Source: Nocardia carnea
GTDB taxonomy: Bacteria > Actinomycetota > Actinomycetes > Mycobacteriales > Mycobacteriaceae
Direction: 5' to 3'
Length of the DNA: 59,818 nucleotides
NCBI RefSeq assembly: GCF_029868855.1
Contig: NZ_JARWOV010000247.1
Span: forward strand, 1 to 59,818
Shown here: piece by piece, positions 34,640 to 44,204 of the stretch
Layout of the letters: each line of letters begins with the position of its first letter
How positions within the stretch are numbered: position 1 is the stretch's first letter
Program-made: the position numbers and the translations under genes
The notes under the pieces: model-generated
Database searches by the model: none
What the model was told of the DNA's origin: nothing
Seen by the model: only the letters and a program-made list of their open reading frames with translations

Positions 34640-34962
34640 GCCGGCGTCTCCTCTGAGCAGGTGAAATCGCCCGGGGGAGACGGGCCGTCCCGTGACACGC
34701 CGACGATGCGGCACCGCGGCCGCTGCTGTTCGGTCGCGGACTGGCAGCACAGGAAACCGTCGGTCCGCACACCACCGGCGCGCACCGACGGGCCCACCAT
34801 CAGGGCCCACGACACTCCGGCCGGCGCTGCCGACCGAATTCGGCCGGTAGCCGTCAGGAGCTGATCCGATGGCTCGCGCCATACACCGGGGCGCGTCCGT
34901 TGTCTCCCCTACTCAGCGGGCCTCGGCGGAGGTCGACACGACAGCCACGTACCCGGAGACGC
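34640..34962. other. Intergenic region between VWA gene and ffh
   Basis: About 320 bp between convergent genes. No credible gene is seen. The ffh terminator hairpin lies at its right edge. Confidence 0.5.
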
Positions 34963-34998
34963 CGACGCCGCCGCAACCTTCGCAGTGCGGCGGCGTCG
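34963..34998 (-). terminator. Hairpin downstream of ffh
   Basis: A perfect 13-bp stem (CGACGCCGCCGCA with TGCGGCGGCGTCG) around a 10-base loop, 21 bp after the ffh stop codon. It is a good candidate for the ffh terminator, though without a U-run. Confidence 0.75.
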
Positions 34999-35019
34999 TG
35001 CCTACGGTTTTACGCCGGA

Positions 35020-36585
35020 CTACTTGTCCGGGAACTTGAACTTGGAGAGATCGAAGTTCTCCAGTCCGGGCGGCAGCTGATCGAGCCCCGGGGGCATATT
35101 CGACAGATCCGGCATACCACCGCCGCCCGCGGGCATACCGGGCATGCCCGGGAAACCGCCCCGCATCTTCGGCTGGGTCGGCCCGCGACCGCCCTTCTTG
35201 CCCTTTTTGCCCTTTTGTTTCTTGGTGCGCCGGTTACCGCCCGGCATGCCCATCTGCCGACCCATCGCGGTCATCATCTTGCGGGCCTCGAAGAACCTGT
35301 CGACCAGCTGGTTGACATCGGAGACCTGCACCCCGGACCCGTTGGCGATCCGCAGCCGCCGGGAGGCGTTGATGATCTTCGGGTTCTCCCGTTCCGCGGG
35401 GGTCATACCGCGGATGATGGCCTGGACACGATCGAGTTGTTTGTCGTCGACCTGGGCCAGGGCGTCCTTCATCTGGCCCGCGCCGGGCAGCATCCCGAGC
35501 AGGTTGCCGATGGGGCCCAGTTTCCGGATGGCCAGCATCTGATCGAGGAAATCCTCGAGGGTGAGTTCACCGCTACCGATCTTGCGCGCGGCCTCCTCGG
35601 CCTGCTGCGCGTCGTAGACCTGCTCGGCCTGCTCGATAAGGGTGAGCACATCGCCCATCCCGAGGATGCGGCCGGCCATCCGGTCAGGGTGGAAGACGTC
35701 GAAATCCTCGAGCTTCTCACCGGTGGAAGCGAACATGATCGGCTCGCCGGTGACGTTGCGCACGCTCAGCGCCGCGCCACCGCGGGCGTCACCGTCGAGC
35801 TTGGTGAGCACCACACCGGTGAAGCCGACCCCGTCGCGGAAAGCTTCGGCGGTGGAGACGGCGTCCTGACCGATCATGGCGTCGAGGACGAACAGGGTTT
35901 CGTCGGGTTGCACCGCGTCGCGGATACCGGCGGCCTGCGCCATCAACTCGGCGTCGATACCGAGACGGCCGGCGGTGTCGACGATCACCACGTCGTACTG
36001 TTTGGCGCGTGCCTCGGCGACACCGGATTCGGCGACCGCGATCGGATCGGCCGCGGTGACCCCGAGCGCGTTCTCACCGCCACCGATGGAGGTGCCGGGA
36101 TGTGGTGCGAACACCGGGACACCGGCACGTTCGCCCACCACCTGCAACTGGGTGACGGCACCGGGACGCTGCAGGTCGCAGGCCACGAGCAGCGGCTGAT
36201 GGCCCTGGTCGCGCAGCCACTTGGCGAGCTTGCCGGCCAGCGTGGTCTTACCGGCGCCCTGCAGGCCGGCGAGCATGATCACCGTCGGCGGCGTCTTCGC
36301 CAGCGTGAGGCGCCGGGTCTCGCCGCCGAGGATGGCGACGAGTTCCTCGTTGACGATCTTGACGACCTGCTGGGCCGGGTTCAGCGCCGCGGAAACCTCG
36401 GCACCCTTCGCGCGTTCCTTGATCCGGGCGATGAATCCGCGGACCACCGGCAACGCGACATCGGCCTCCAGCAGGGCCAGCCGGATCTCCCGGCAGGTGG
36501 CGTCGATATCGGCCGGCGACAGGCGTCCCTTACCGCGAAGGTCCTTCAGGGCACCGGTCAACCGGTCGGATAAAGATTCGAACAC
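35020..36585 (-). CDS. ffh: Signal recognition particle protein Ffh (SRP54)
   Basis: Binds signal sequences and 4.5S RNA and delivers nascent membrane proteins to FtsY. 521 residues. The N domain is followed by the SRP GTPase: GLQGAGKTTLAGKLAK, DTAGRLGIDAEL, TKLDGDARGGAAL. The M domain (about 320-440) is followed by a basic KKQKGKKGKKGG patch and a Met/Pro/Gly-rich tail (GFPGMPGMPAGGGG). The start is GTG. Its receptor gene ftsY lies 5 kb away in the same orientation. Confidence 0.98.
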   Translation of the reverse strand: MFESLSDRLTGALKDLRGKGRLSPADIDATCREIRLALLEADVALPVVRGFIARIKERAKGAEVSAALNPAQQVVKIVNEELVAILGGETRRLTLAKTPPTVIMLAGLQGAGKTTLAGKLAKWLRDQGHQPLLVACDLQRPGAVTQLQVVGERAGVPVFAPHPGTSIGGGENALGVTAADPIAVAESGVAEARAKQYDVVIVDTAGRLGIDAELMAQAAGIRDAVQPDETLFVLDAMIGQDAVSTAEAFRDGVGFTGVVLTKLDGDARGGAALSVRNVTGEPIMFASTGEKLEDFDVFHPDRMAGRILGMGDVLTLIEQAEQVYDAQQAEEAARKIGSGELTLEDFLDQMLAIRKLGPIGNLLGMLPGAGQMKDALAQVDDKQLDRVQAIIRGMTPAERENPKIINASRRLRIANGSGVQVSDVNQLVDRFFEARKMMTAMGRQMGMPGGNRRTKKQKGKKGKKGGRGPTQPKMRGGFPGMPGMPAGGGGMPDLSNMPPGLDQLPPGLENFDLSKFKFPDK

Positions 36586-36719
36586 CTGGCGCGCTCCTGA
36601 TCTCGAGTGACGTCACTGAGTCCCAGGGTAATGGGCGTCCCAGACTAGCGGGCGTCGCGGCGTGACTCCGCTCGCACCGTCGGTGCCCGCACTGTACTCG
36701 AGAATATGGCGCGGTGGGT

Positions 36720-37025
36720 TCAGCTCGCGGGGGTGGAGAAACCGCGCTGGTAGTCGTGTTGTTCCACGGCGACCAGGTAGGCCGCTTCCCGGCCGGTGAG
36801 ACCGAGTCCGCGGGCCAGGGAATCCAGTTGCGACCAGTCGTCGTCCGGCGGGACGCCGGTGGTCGCGACGGCGGCGGCCACGGTCATCGCGGCCATCGCC
36901 TGGGGTTCGGTGAGGGTACGCCCGGGCAGCCAGGTCACCACCCAGTAGGCGTCGCCCACACATCGGGCGATATGAGGGGTCATATCGCTGGTCATGATCG
37001 ACGAGGTCACCACTTGGATTGCCAC
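36720..37025 (-). CDS. Small conserved hypothetical protein
   Basis: 101 residues from a GTG preceded by a strong GGGGAGCAGG, which decides the start; ATG at 36995 is an alternative. The sequence (VAIQVVTSSIMTSDMTPHIARCVG, then DAYWVVTWLPGRTLT) has a helical, Ala-rich middle and an EAAYLVAVEQHDY segment near the end. It has no recognised domain, signal peptide or membrane segment. It sits alone between ffh and glnD. Confidence 0.65.
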   Translation of the reverse strand: MAIQVVTSSIMTSDMTPHIARCVGDAYWVVTWLPGRTLTEPQAMAAMTVAAAVATTGVPPDDDWSQLDSLARGLGLTGREAAYLVAVEQHDYQRGFSTPAS

Positions 37026-37200
37026 CGACCTGCTCCCCTCATGAGCGCGACAGCTGACTCCCGAATCGTAGGGGCCGAATCCCGCACGACTCAGGACCTG
37101 TTGGCAAATGGAGAGCAATCGACGCGCAACGGTGACCTTCGACACAGGACAAGCCGGTCACGACCGTGCCCGCGCCTGTCCGGGTTCGCCCGGCCGGCGT

Positions 37201-39675
37201 TCAGGTTCCTTCCTGCTCCGCGGTTTTGCGCGGCGCCGGCTGCGGAAGCTCCGCCAGGATCGCGCTTTCGACGGCAGACCGCCGTTGCCCGCCGGCGTCC
37301 TCACCCAGTTCCACACAGAAGACATCGACCACGAACGAACCCATGGTCACCACCTTGGCCCAGCGCACATCGGCGCCTGCGCCCGACAGCACGGCGGACA
37401 ACCGGCACAGCAGGCCGATTCGGTCCTCCGCCCGTAACTGCAGGAGGAACTGGCCTGCTACCCGGGTCGGTGTCCACTGCAACCACGGTTCGGCCCGGGC
37501 GTAGCGGGCCGCAGCGGGCGTATCGCGTTCCCGCGCGGTCAGAACGGCGCGCACGTCGAGGTCCCCGGCGATCGCCCGTTTGAGCTCCTGACGCAGTAGG
37601 CCGGCGTCCGGCGGGGACCCGAAGATCGGTGTCACGACGAAGGTGTTGATCGCCGACTCCCCCGCCCCGCCGACCGACGCCGACAGCACCCGCAGCGAAT
37701 GCAGGGCCAGCACCCCGGCGGTATCGGCCAGCAAACCGGGAGTATCCGGGGCGATGACGGTGGCGAGGTAGGTGTATTTACCGTCGCCCTGGGACAATTC
37801 GACGTGCACGCCGCCGGCCGCGGCGCGGGCGAGCAACGCCTCCGGTATGGGTTCGGGCTCGGGGAGTTCCTCGCCCGCCATCACGGTGCGGCAGCGCCGG
37901 ACCAGCTCGCCGATCAGTGTCGCTTTCCAGTCACCCCAGACACCCGGCCCGGTGGCCAGCGAATCCGCCTCCGCCAGCGCGTGCAACAGTTCCAGCCGCC
38001 GCGGATCGTGTTCGAGCGTGTCCGCCACGTACTGCACCGTGGCCGGGTCGTCGATATCGCGGTGGGTGGCGACGTCGGGTAGCAGCAGATGGTGACGCAC
38101 CAGAGCGCTGAGGATCTGCACATCCGAGGGCCACAGTCCCATCCGGCGCCCGATCTGCGTGGCCAGCTCGGCGCCGACCACACAGTGATCTTCGGTGCGT
38201 CCCTTGCCGATATCGTGCAGCAGTGCGCCGAGCGCCAGCAGATCGGGGCGGGCCACCCGGGTACTCAATGCGCTCGCGTAGGCGACGGTCTCCACCGAAT
38301 GCCGGTCCACCGTCCAGATGTGCAGAGCGTCGCGCGGCGGCAGATCGCGCACCGCGCCCCATTCCGGAAGCAGCCTGCCCCACAGGCCGGTACGGTCGAG
38401 CGCCTCCACCGCATCGATCACCCCGCGGCCGGAACCGAGCAGCACCAGCAGATCGTTGAGCGCGTCTTTCGGCCACGGCTCCCGTAGCTCCGGAGCATCC
38501 TCGGCCAGCCGGTTGAGGGTGGTCGCCGACATCGGCAGGCCGGTTTGCGCGGACGCCGCCGCCACCCGCAGGATCAGGCCCGGGTCGCGCTGCGGCCGGG
38601 CATCGCGGGCCAGTACCACCTCGCCCGCATGTTCGACGACACCCTCGTCGAGGGGTCGCCGCACCGGCATCCGCCGTAGCCGTGCCAGCCCCCGCCGCGG
38701 TAACGCGTTACCGGCGGTGCGCAATCCGACGTCGACCGAATAGCCGACCGTGCGGGCCGCGTCGCTGAGCGTACGAGCCAGATCGAACCGGTCACCGATA
38801 CGCAGCGCCGCACCGATCTCGTCGGCATCCTGGGCCCGCAGCTGATCACGTGCCCGGCCCGCGACCCGATGCAGTTCGGTGCGGACGTCCAGGAGCCGCC
38901 GATGCGCCTGGGCCAGGCCGCCACCCGGCGTATCCGGCCCCAGGCCCGGCATGGCGTCGGTGAGCTGCGCGATGGCCAGCGCGTCCAGGAGCTGGATATC
39001 GCGCAACCCGCCGCGGCCGTTCTTCAGATCGGGTTCGGTGCGGTGGGCGATCTGCCCGCTGCGGTCCCAGCGGGCGTGGACCCCGGTGAGCAGTTCGTCG
39101 TAGCGGCCGCGGATTCCGCGGCGCCAATCCTTGCGGATACCGGCGATGATGCGGTCGCTGAGTTCGGGGTTGCCCACGATATGGCGGGCGTCCAGCATGC
39201 CGAGGGCGGCAACCAGGTCATCGGCGGCGACCTTCAACGCCTGCGGCACCGTGCGCACACTGTGGTCGAGTTTGATGTGGGCGTCCCAGAGCGGATACCA
39301 CAGCCGGTCGGCGATTTCGGCGACCCGTTTCGGGTCCATATCCTCGTGCAGCAGCACCAGATCGAGATCGGAGTAGGGCAGCATCTCGCGCCGGCCGAGC
39401 CCGCCCACGGCCATGATCGCCAGGCCGCTGTCCGCGGTTATGCCGACCTCGGTGCCCTTGCTCGTGAGCCACAGCTCGTACAGGTCGACCAGCGCCGACC
39501 GCAATGATTCGGCGTCCAGGCGCGGATGCCGGGGTTGCCCGCCGCCGAGCAACTGGTCGCGGGCGCGGACCAGATCGGCGGCGCCGTTCGACAGTTCCGC
39601 GGCTTTCCCCGGCTCCCCGCCGGCCACCCGCTCGTGCTCCCGTTTCTGCCGATCCTCACCCAACCGAACCACCAC
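37201..39675 (-). CDS. glnD: [Protein-PII] nucleotidyltransferase GlnD
   Basis: Senses glutamine and modifies or demodifies PII at its T-loop tyrosine; in actinobacteria the modification is usually adenylylation. 824 residues. The nucleotidyltransferase domain has GGLGRREMLPYSDLDLVLL (about 91-109), the HD phosphohydrolase LHDIGKGRTEDHCVVGAE (about 480), and two C-terminal ACT domains (about 640-800) for glutamine sensing. The start is GTG, with other GTGs adjacent. It lies downstream of amt-glnB but behind a terminator-like hairpin. Confidence 0.95.
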   Translation of the reverse strand: MVVRLGEDRQKREHERVAGGEPGKAAELSNGAADLVRARDQLLGGGQPRHPRLDAESLRSALVDLYELWLTSKGTEVGITADSGLAIMAVGGLGRREMLPYSDLDLVLLHEDMDPKRVAEIADRLWYPLWDAHIKLDHSVRTVPQALKVAADDLVAALGMLDARHIVGNPELSDRIIAGIRKDWRRGIRGRYDELLTGVHARWDRSGQIAHRTEPDLKNGRGGLRDIQLLDALAIAQLTDAMPGLGPDTPGGGLAQAHRRLLDVRTELHRVAGRARDQLRAQDADEIGAALRIGDRFDLARTLSDAARTVGYSVDVGLRTAGNALPRRGLARLRRMPVRRPLDEGVVEHAGEVVLARDARPQRDPGLILRVAAASAQTGLPMSATTLNRLAEDAPELREPWPKDALNDLLVLLGSGRGVIDAVEALDRTGLWGRLLPEWGAVRDLPPRDALHIWTVDRHSVETVAYASALSTRVARPDLLALGALLHDIGKGRTEDHCVVGAELATQIGRRMGLWPSDVQILSALVRHHLLLPDVATHRDIDDPATVQYVADTLEHDPRRLELLHALAEADSLATGPGVWGDWKATLIGELVRRCRTVMAGEELPEPEPIPEALLARAAAGGVHVELSQGDGKYTYLATVIAPDTPGLLADTAGVLALHSLRVLSASVGGAGESAINTFVVTPIFGSPPDAGLLRQELKRAIAGDLDVRAVLTARERDTPAAARYARAEPWLQWTPTRVAGQFLLQLRAEDRIGLLCRLSAVLSGAGADVRWAKVVTMGSFVVDVFCVELGEDAGGQRRSAVESAILAELPQPAPRKTAEQEGT

Positions 39676-39688
39676 CCGTCACACAGGC

Positions 39689-39724
39689 GACCCCGCCCCG
39701 ACCGGAAACGGTGGGAGCGGGGCC
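39689..39724 (-). terminator. Hairpin between glnB and glnD
   Basis: A 16-bp imperfect stem (three mismatches) around a 4-base loop lies between the glnB stop and the glnD start. It probably separates the amt-glnB transcript from glnD. Confidence 0.55.
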
Positions 39725-39808
39725 GCTGTCGTTGTTTACACACTCTCCTGGCGCGCGCTGCGTTCTCGTGTAGCCGAACGCGTCCGCGGGCTCTCGACGC
39801 GGCAGGCG

Positions 39809-40147
39809 CTATAGCGCGTCGGTGCCGCGTTCGCCGGTGCGCACCCGGACGATCGTCTCGACCGGGCTGACCCAGACCTTGCCGTCGCCGATCTTGCCGG
39901 TGCGCGCGGCATCGACGATGAGGTCCACGACCCGGTCCACCGAGGCGTCGTCCACCACGACCTCGACCCGCACCTTCGGGACGAAGTCCACCGAGTACTC
40001 GGCGCCGCGGTAGACCTCGGTATGGCCTTTCTGCCGGCCGTAGCCCTGGACCTCGCTCACGGTCATACCGAATACGCCCGCCTGTTCCAGACCGGTTTTG
40101 ACGTCTTCGAGCGTGAACGGTTTGACGATTGCGGTGATCAGTTTCAT
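39809..40147 (-). CDS. glnB: PII nitrogen regulatory protein
   Basis: Trimeric signal protein that binds ATP, ADP and 2-oxoglutarate and blocks Amt. 112 residues from MKLITAIVKPFTLEDV. Modified tyrosine Y51 lies in the T-loop (HTEVYRGAEYSVDF); the B-loop is RTGKIGDGKVWV. AAGGAGG is ideally spaced for this ATG. An in-frame ATG nine bases earlier overlaps the amt stop (ATGA) but is only one base from the ribosome site. By its pairing with amt it could equally be called glnK. Confidence 0.96.
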   Translation of the reverse strand: MKLITAIVKPFTLEDVKTGLEQAGVFGMTVSEVQGYGRQKGHTEVYRGAEYSVDFVPKVRVEVVVDDASVDRVVDLIVDAARTGKIGDGKVWVSPVETIVRVRTGERGTDAL

Positions 40148-40152
40148 GGGGT

Positions 40153-41454
<1,302 letters not shown>

Positions 41455-41527
41455 CAGTTACCTCCCTCATCTTCCGGCCCGCCGCCTGCGCGACTTCGGG
41501 CCCGCTAATGAAGGGTCCTCATTCGGT

Positions 41528-41565
41528 GTTTCATCCGTGACGCTCCGGTGTTTCACCTACGTGAA
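41528..41565 (-). promoter_or_regulatory. GlnR-type operator upstream of amt
   Basis: On the minus strand the pattern is TTCAC-N6-GAAAC-N6-GCGTC-N6-GAAAC. Both GAAAC half sites are exact and 22 bp apart, as in the actinobacterial GlnR consensus gTnAC-N6-GaAAC-N6-GtnAC-N6-GAAAc. The two outer half sites are degenerate. The box ends 74 bp before the amt start, right for activation under nitrogen limitation. No glnR gene lies in this window. Confidence 0.65.
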
Positions 41566-41708
41566 TGGATCACGCCGTCATGTTTCGAGTGTGTTGCCGC
41601 CGCCGTACCCGCTGCTCACCGCGGGTTGTGAGATCGCCCCGCTCAGCGGCCACCGGCGGCGGCCCGGCCATCTGTCAGGTCTGCTGGACGCCGCCGGGCG
41701 GCCGCAGG

Positions 41709-43499
41709 TCAACCGAGCAGCGCGTCCACGAACGCCGCGGGTTCGAACGGAGCCAGATCGTCGGCGCCCTCGCCGAGACCGACGAGTTTCACCGGTACCC
41801 CGAGTTCGTGCTGGATCTGGAAGACGATCCCGCCCTTCGCGGTGCCGTCCAGTTTCGTCAGCACGACCCCGCTGATATCGACCACCTCGGCGAAGATCCG
41901 GGCCTGCGTGAGACCGTTCTGTCCGACGGTGGCATCCAGCACCAGCAGTACCTCGTCCACCGACGCCTTCTTCTCCACCACTCGTTTCACCTTGCCGAGC
42001 TCGTCCATCAGCCCGGTCTTGGTGTGCAGGCGCCCGGCGGTATCGATGAGTACCGCGTCCACACCGGAGTCGATACCGGTGGCCACCGCGTCGAAGGCGA
42101 CCGCGGCGGGATCGGCGCCCTCCTTACCGCGGACCGTATCCGCGCCGACCCGCTCGCCCCAGGTCTGCAATTGGTCGGCCGCGGCCGCGCGGAAGGTATC
42201 GGCCGCACCCAGTAGCACCCGGCGGCCGTCGGCGACGAGAACACGGGCGAGTTTGCCGGTGGTGGTGGTCTTACCGGTGCCGTTCACCCCGACCACGAGC
42301 AGGATCGACGGGTGATCGGGGTGCGGTAGGGCACGTACGGAACGGTCGAGTTCGGGCCGCAGCGATTCGACGAGTACATCGCGCAGCACCGCCCGTGCCT
42401 CGTCGGCGGTGCGCACACTGCGCGCGGCCATCTCCTCCCGCAGCCGTTCCACGATGACGGTGGTGACGGCAGTGCCGATATCGGCCAGGACCAGCGTGTC
42501 CTCGACCTCTTCCCACGATTCCTCGTCGAGGTCGCCACCACCGAGCAGACCCAGCAGGCTCTTGCCGACCGCATTCTGGGACCGCGACAACCGGCCGCGC
42601 AGCCGGGTCAACCGGCCGGAGGTGGGTTCGATCTCCTCCACTTCGGGGACGAGATGGGCGCCGGCCGCGGTATCGGGTGCCACTACCGGAGCTTCACCGG
42701 TGGTGGTTTCCGCTGAGGGTGGGGTGGCCGGCGGCGCGGTCTCGGTACCCGGGGCGGCGGCGCTCGCCGCGGCAGTCGCACCACCGGCCGCCGGCGTGGC
42801 GGTCTCGGGCTCGGCAGGCGCAGGTTTCTCCGGCGCGGTCGTCTCTGCCGCGGGCGTGGACGTTTCTGCCGCCTGCGGCGCGGAGGTATCTGTCGCGGGC
42901 GGCGCGGATGTTTCGTCCGTCGGCGGTGCGGACGGCTCGGCCACCGACGGCGTGGAGGTCGCCGAGTCCGCAGGCGCGGTCTCGGGCGCCGCGGTTTCGC
43001 CGGGGGCGGTGGTCTCGGCAGCGGCACCCCCGGATTTTCCGGTCTCCGGTGCCACAGTCGTCCCGCCGTCGGGCGGCGGGGCGGTCTCGGATTCCGGCGG
43101 TGCGGTGGGAGCGGAGGTCATGGCGGCTCCACCGCCCGGCGCTTCCGGCTCGGTGGTGGTCGCGGTGTCCACGGCGTCCGGCAGGGGTACATCGGTGATA
43201 CCGCGGCGAGGGGCATCCCGTGGGATCGCCGCGTCGTCACCGATATGCGGCTGCCCCTCGGTATCCGTCCGCTCAGCGGGACTCGGGCGCGCGGGTGCCG
43301 CGGTGGCTCCCTGACCACCCTGACTGAAACTGAAACCACCGGCGGCCCGGTATCCACCGGAGCGGTCGGCCAGCTCCCCTTTCTCCGCCGGCGGGGTCAG
43401 CGAGACCCGGCCGCGTTTGTACCGGACGAAGCCGGCCACGAGCGCGACCAGCAGTACGGCGGCGATCGCTGCGATCAGAATCCAGGCTTGCGCACTCAC
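41709..43499 (-). CDS. ftsY: Signal recognition particle receptor FtsY
   Basis: SRP GTPase that docks Ffh-ribosome complexes at the membrane. About 596 residues from GTG at 43499 (ATG at 43508 is an alternative). An N-terminal membrane helix (about 5-25) is typical of actinobacterial FtsY. It is followed by a very long Ala/Pro/Thr/Glu linker of roughly 240 residues with repeated TSAP, ETTAP and similar units. The NG domain has VNGTGKTTTTGKLAR, ADTFRAAAADQL, IDTAGRLHTKTGLMDEL and TKLDGTAKGG. It lies downstream of smc. Confidence 0.96.
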   Translation of the reverse strand: MSAQAWILIAAIAAVLLVALVAGFVRYKRGRVSLTPPAEKGELADRSGGYRAAGGFSFSQGGQGATAAPARPSPAERTDTEGQPHIGDDAAIPRDAPRRGITDVPLPDAVDTATTTEPEAPGGGAAMTSAPTAPPESETAPPPDGGTTVAPETGKSGGAAAETTAPGETAAPETAPADSATSTPSVAEPSAPPTDETSAPPATDTSAPQAAETSTPAAETTAPEKPAPAEPETATPAAGGATAAASAAAPGTETAPPATPPSAETTTGEAPVVAPDTAAGAHLVPEVEEIEPTSGRLTRLRGRLSRSQNAVGKSLLGLLGGGDLDEESWEEVEDTLVLADIGTAVTTVIVERLREEMAARSVRTADEARAVLRDVLVESLRPELDRSVRALPHPDHPSILLVVGVNGTGKTTTTGKLARVLVADGRRVLLGAADTFRAAAADQLQTWGERVGADTVRGKEGADPAAVAFDAVATGIDSGVDAVLIDTAGRLHTKTGLMDELGKVKRVVEKKASVDEVLLVLDATVGQNGLTQARIFAEVVDISGVVLTKLDGTAKGGIVFQIQHELGVPVKLVGLGEGADDLAPFEPAAFVDALLG

Positions 43500-43677
43500 A
43501 CCGCCCATCCTTGCAGAGCCGGTACGGACCCCTGCCGACCCCGCCCGGACCGCGCGGCGGCCGGATCCGCGCCCGCCCGGCCACACGCTGCACATTCCCA
43601 GCTCAGCCCGGCGAACACGACCGGTGAGATTTCTTGTCCTGCGGAAGTTCTCGCGGCAGGCCAATAGGATCGGCGAT

Positions 43678-44067
43678 GTGACCGATCGAAACGTGCTTGG
43701 GGGTCCGCTACAAGAGTGCGGCACCGATCCTATGACCGGGTTCTACCGGGACGGCTGCTGCAGCACCGGCCCGGAGGATCTGGGCAGCCACACCGTGTGC
43801 ACGGTCGTCACAGCCGAGTTCCTGGAGCACCAGGCATCCATCGGCAACGATCTGAGCACACCGCGTCCGGAGAACAATTTTCCCGGCCTGCAGCCGGGCG
43901 ACCGATGGTGTGTGGTGGCGGTGCGCTGGTTGCACGCGCACGAGGACGGTGTCGCCGCGCCGGTGGTGCTGGCGGCGACCCATGAGAATGCCCTGGAAGT
44001 GATATCGATGGAGATCCTGCGAAAATACGCGGTCGACGTACCGGACGACGTCAGCGACCTGCTCTGA
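43678..44067 (+). CDS. DUF2237 protein
   Basis: 129 residues from a GTG with AGGATCGG upstream. The sequence is the DUF2237 pattern: RNVLGGPLQECGTDPMTGFYRDGCC, then GPEDLGSHTVC and FPGLQPGDRWCVVAVRW. The several conserved cysteines and charged residues may form a metal or catalytic site, but the function is unknown. It lies between ftsY and smc on the opposite strand, convergent with smc. Confidence 0.9.
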   Translation: MTDRNVLGGPLQECGTDPMTGFYRDGCCSTGPEDLGSHTVCTVVTAEFLEHQASIGNDLSTPRPENNFPGLQPGDRWCVVAVRWLHAHEDGVAAPVVLAATHENALEVISMEILRKYAVDVPDDVSDLL

Positions 44068-44204
44068 GCAGCGACCGGAAGCGAGCGCGCCTTGCTGCAC
44101 CCTCGGCCGATGCGACCACCACGTTCCAAGAGAGTCGGCAACGGGCGTCGTCCGCGCCGTTCCCCGGTCTGGCGCCGCCCTGCCGGTCGCGGCGCCAGGC
44201 GATA

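Noticed and set aside
34900..36573. Long open frame on the plus strand opposite ffh
   Set aside because: It is the antisense shadow of ffh caused by G+C-rich codon use; no domain or credible start.
41550..41565. parS-like GTTTCAC...GTGAA near amt
   Set aside because: The two halves are separated by extra bases and do not form the 14-bp parS palindrome; the bases are better explained as part of the GlnR-type box.
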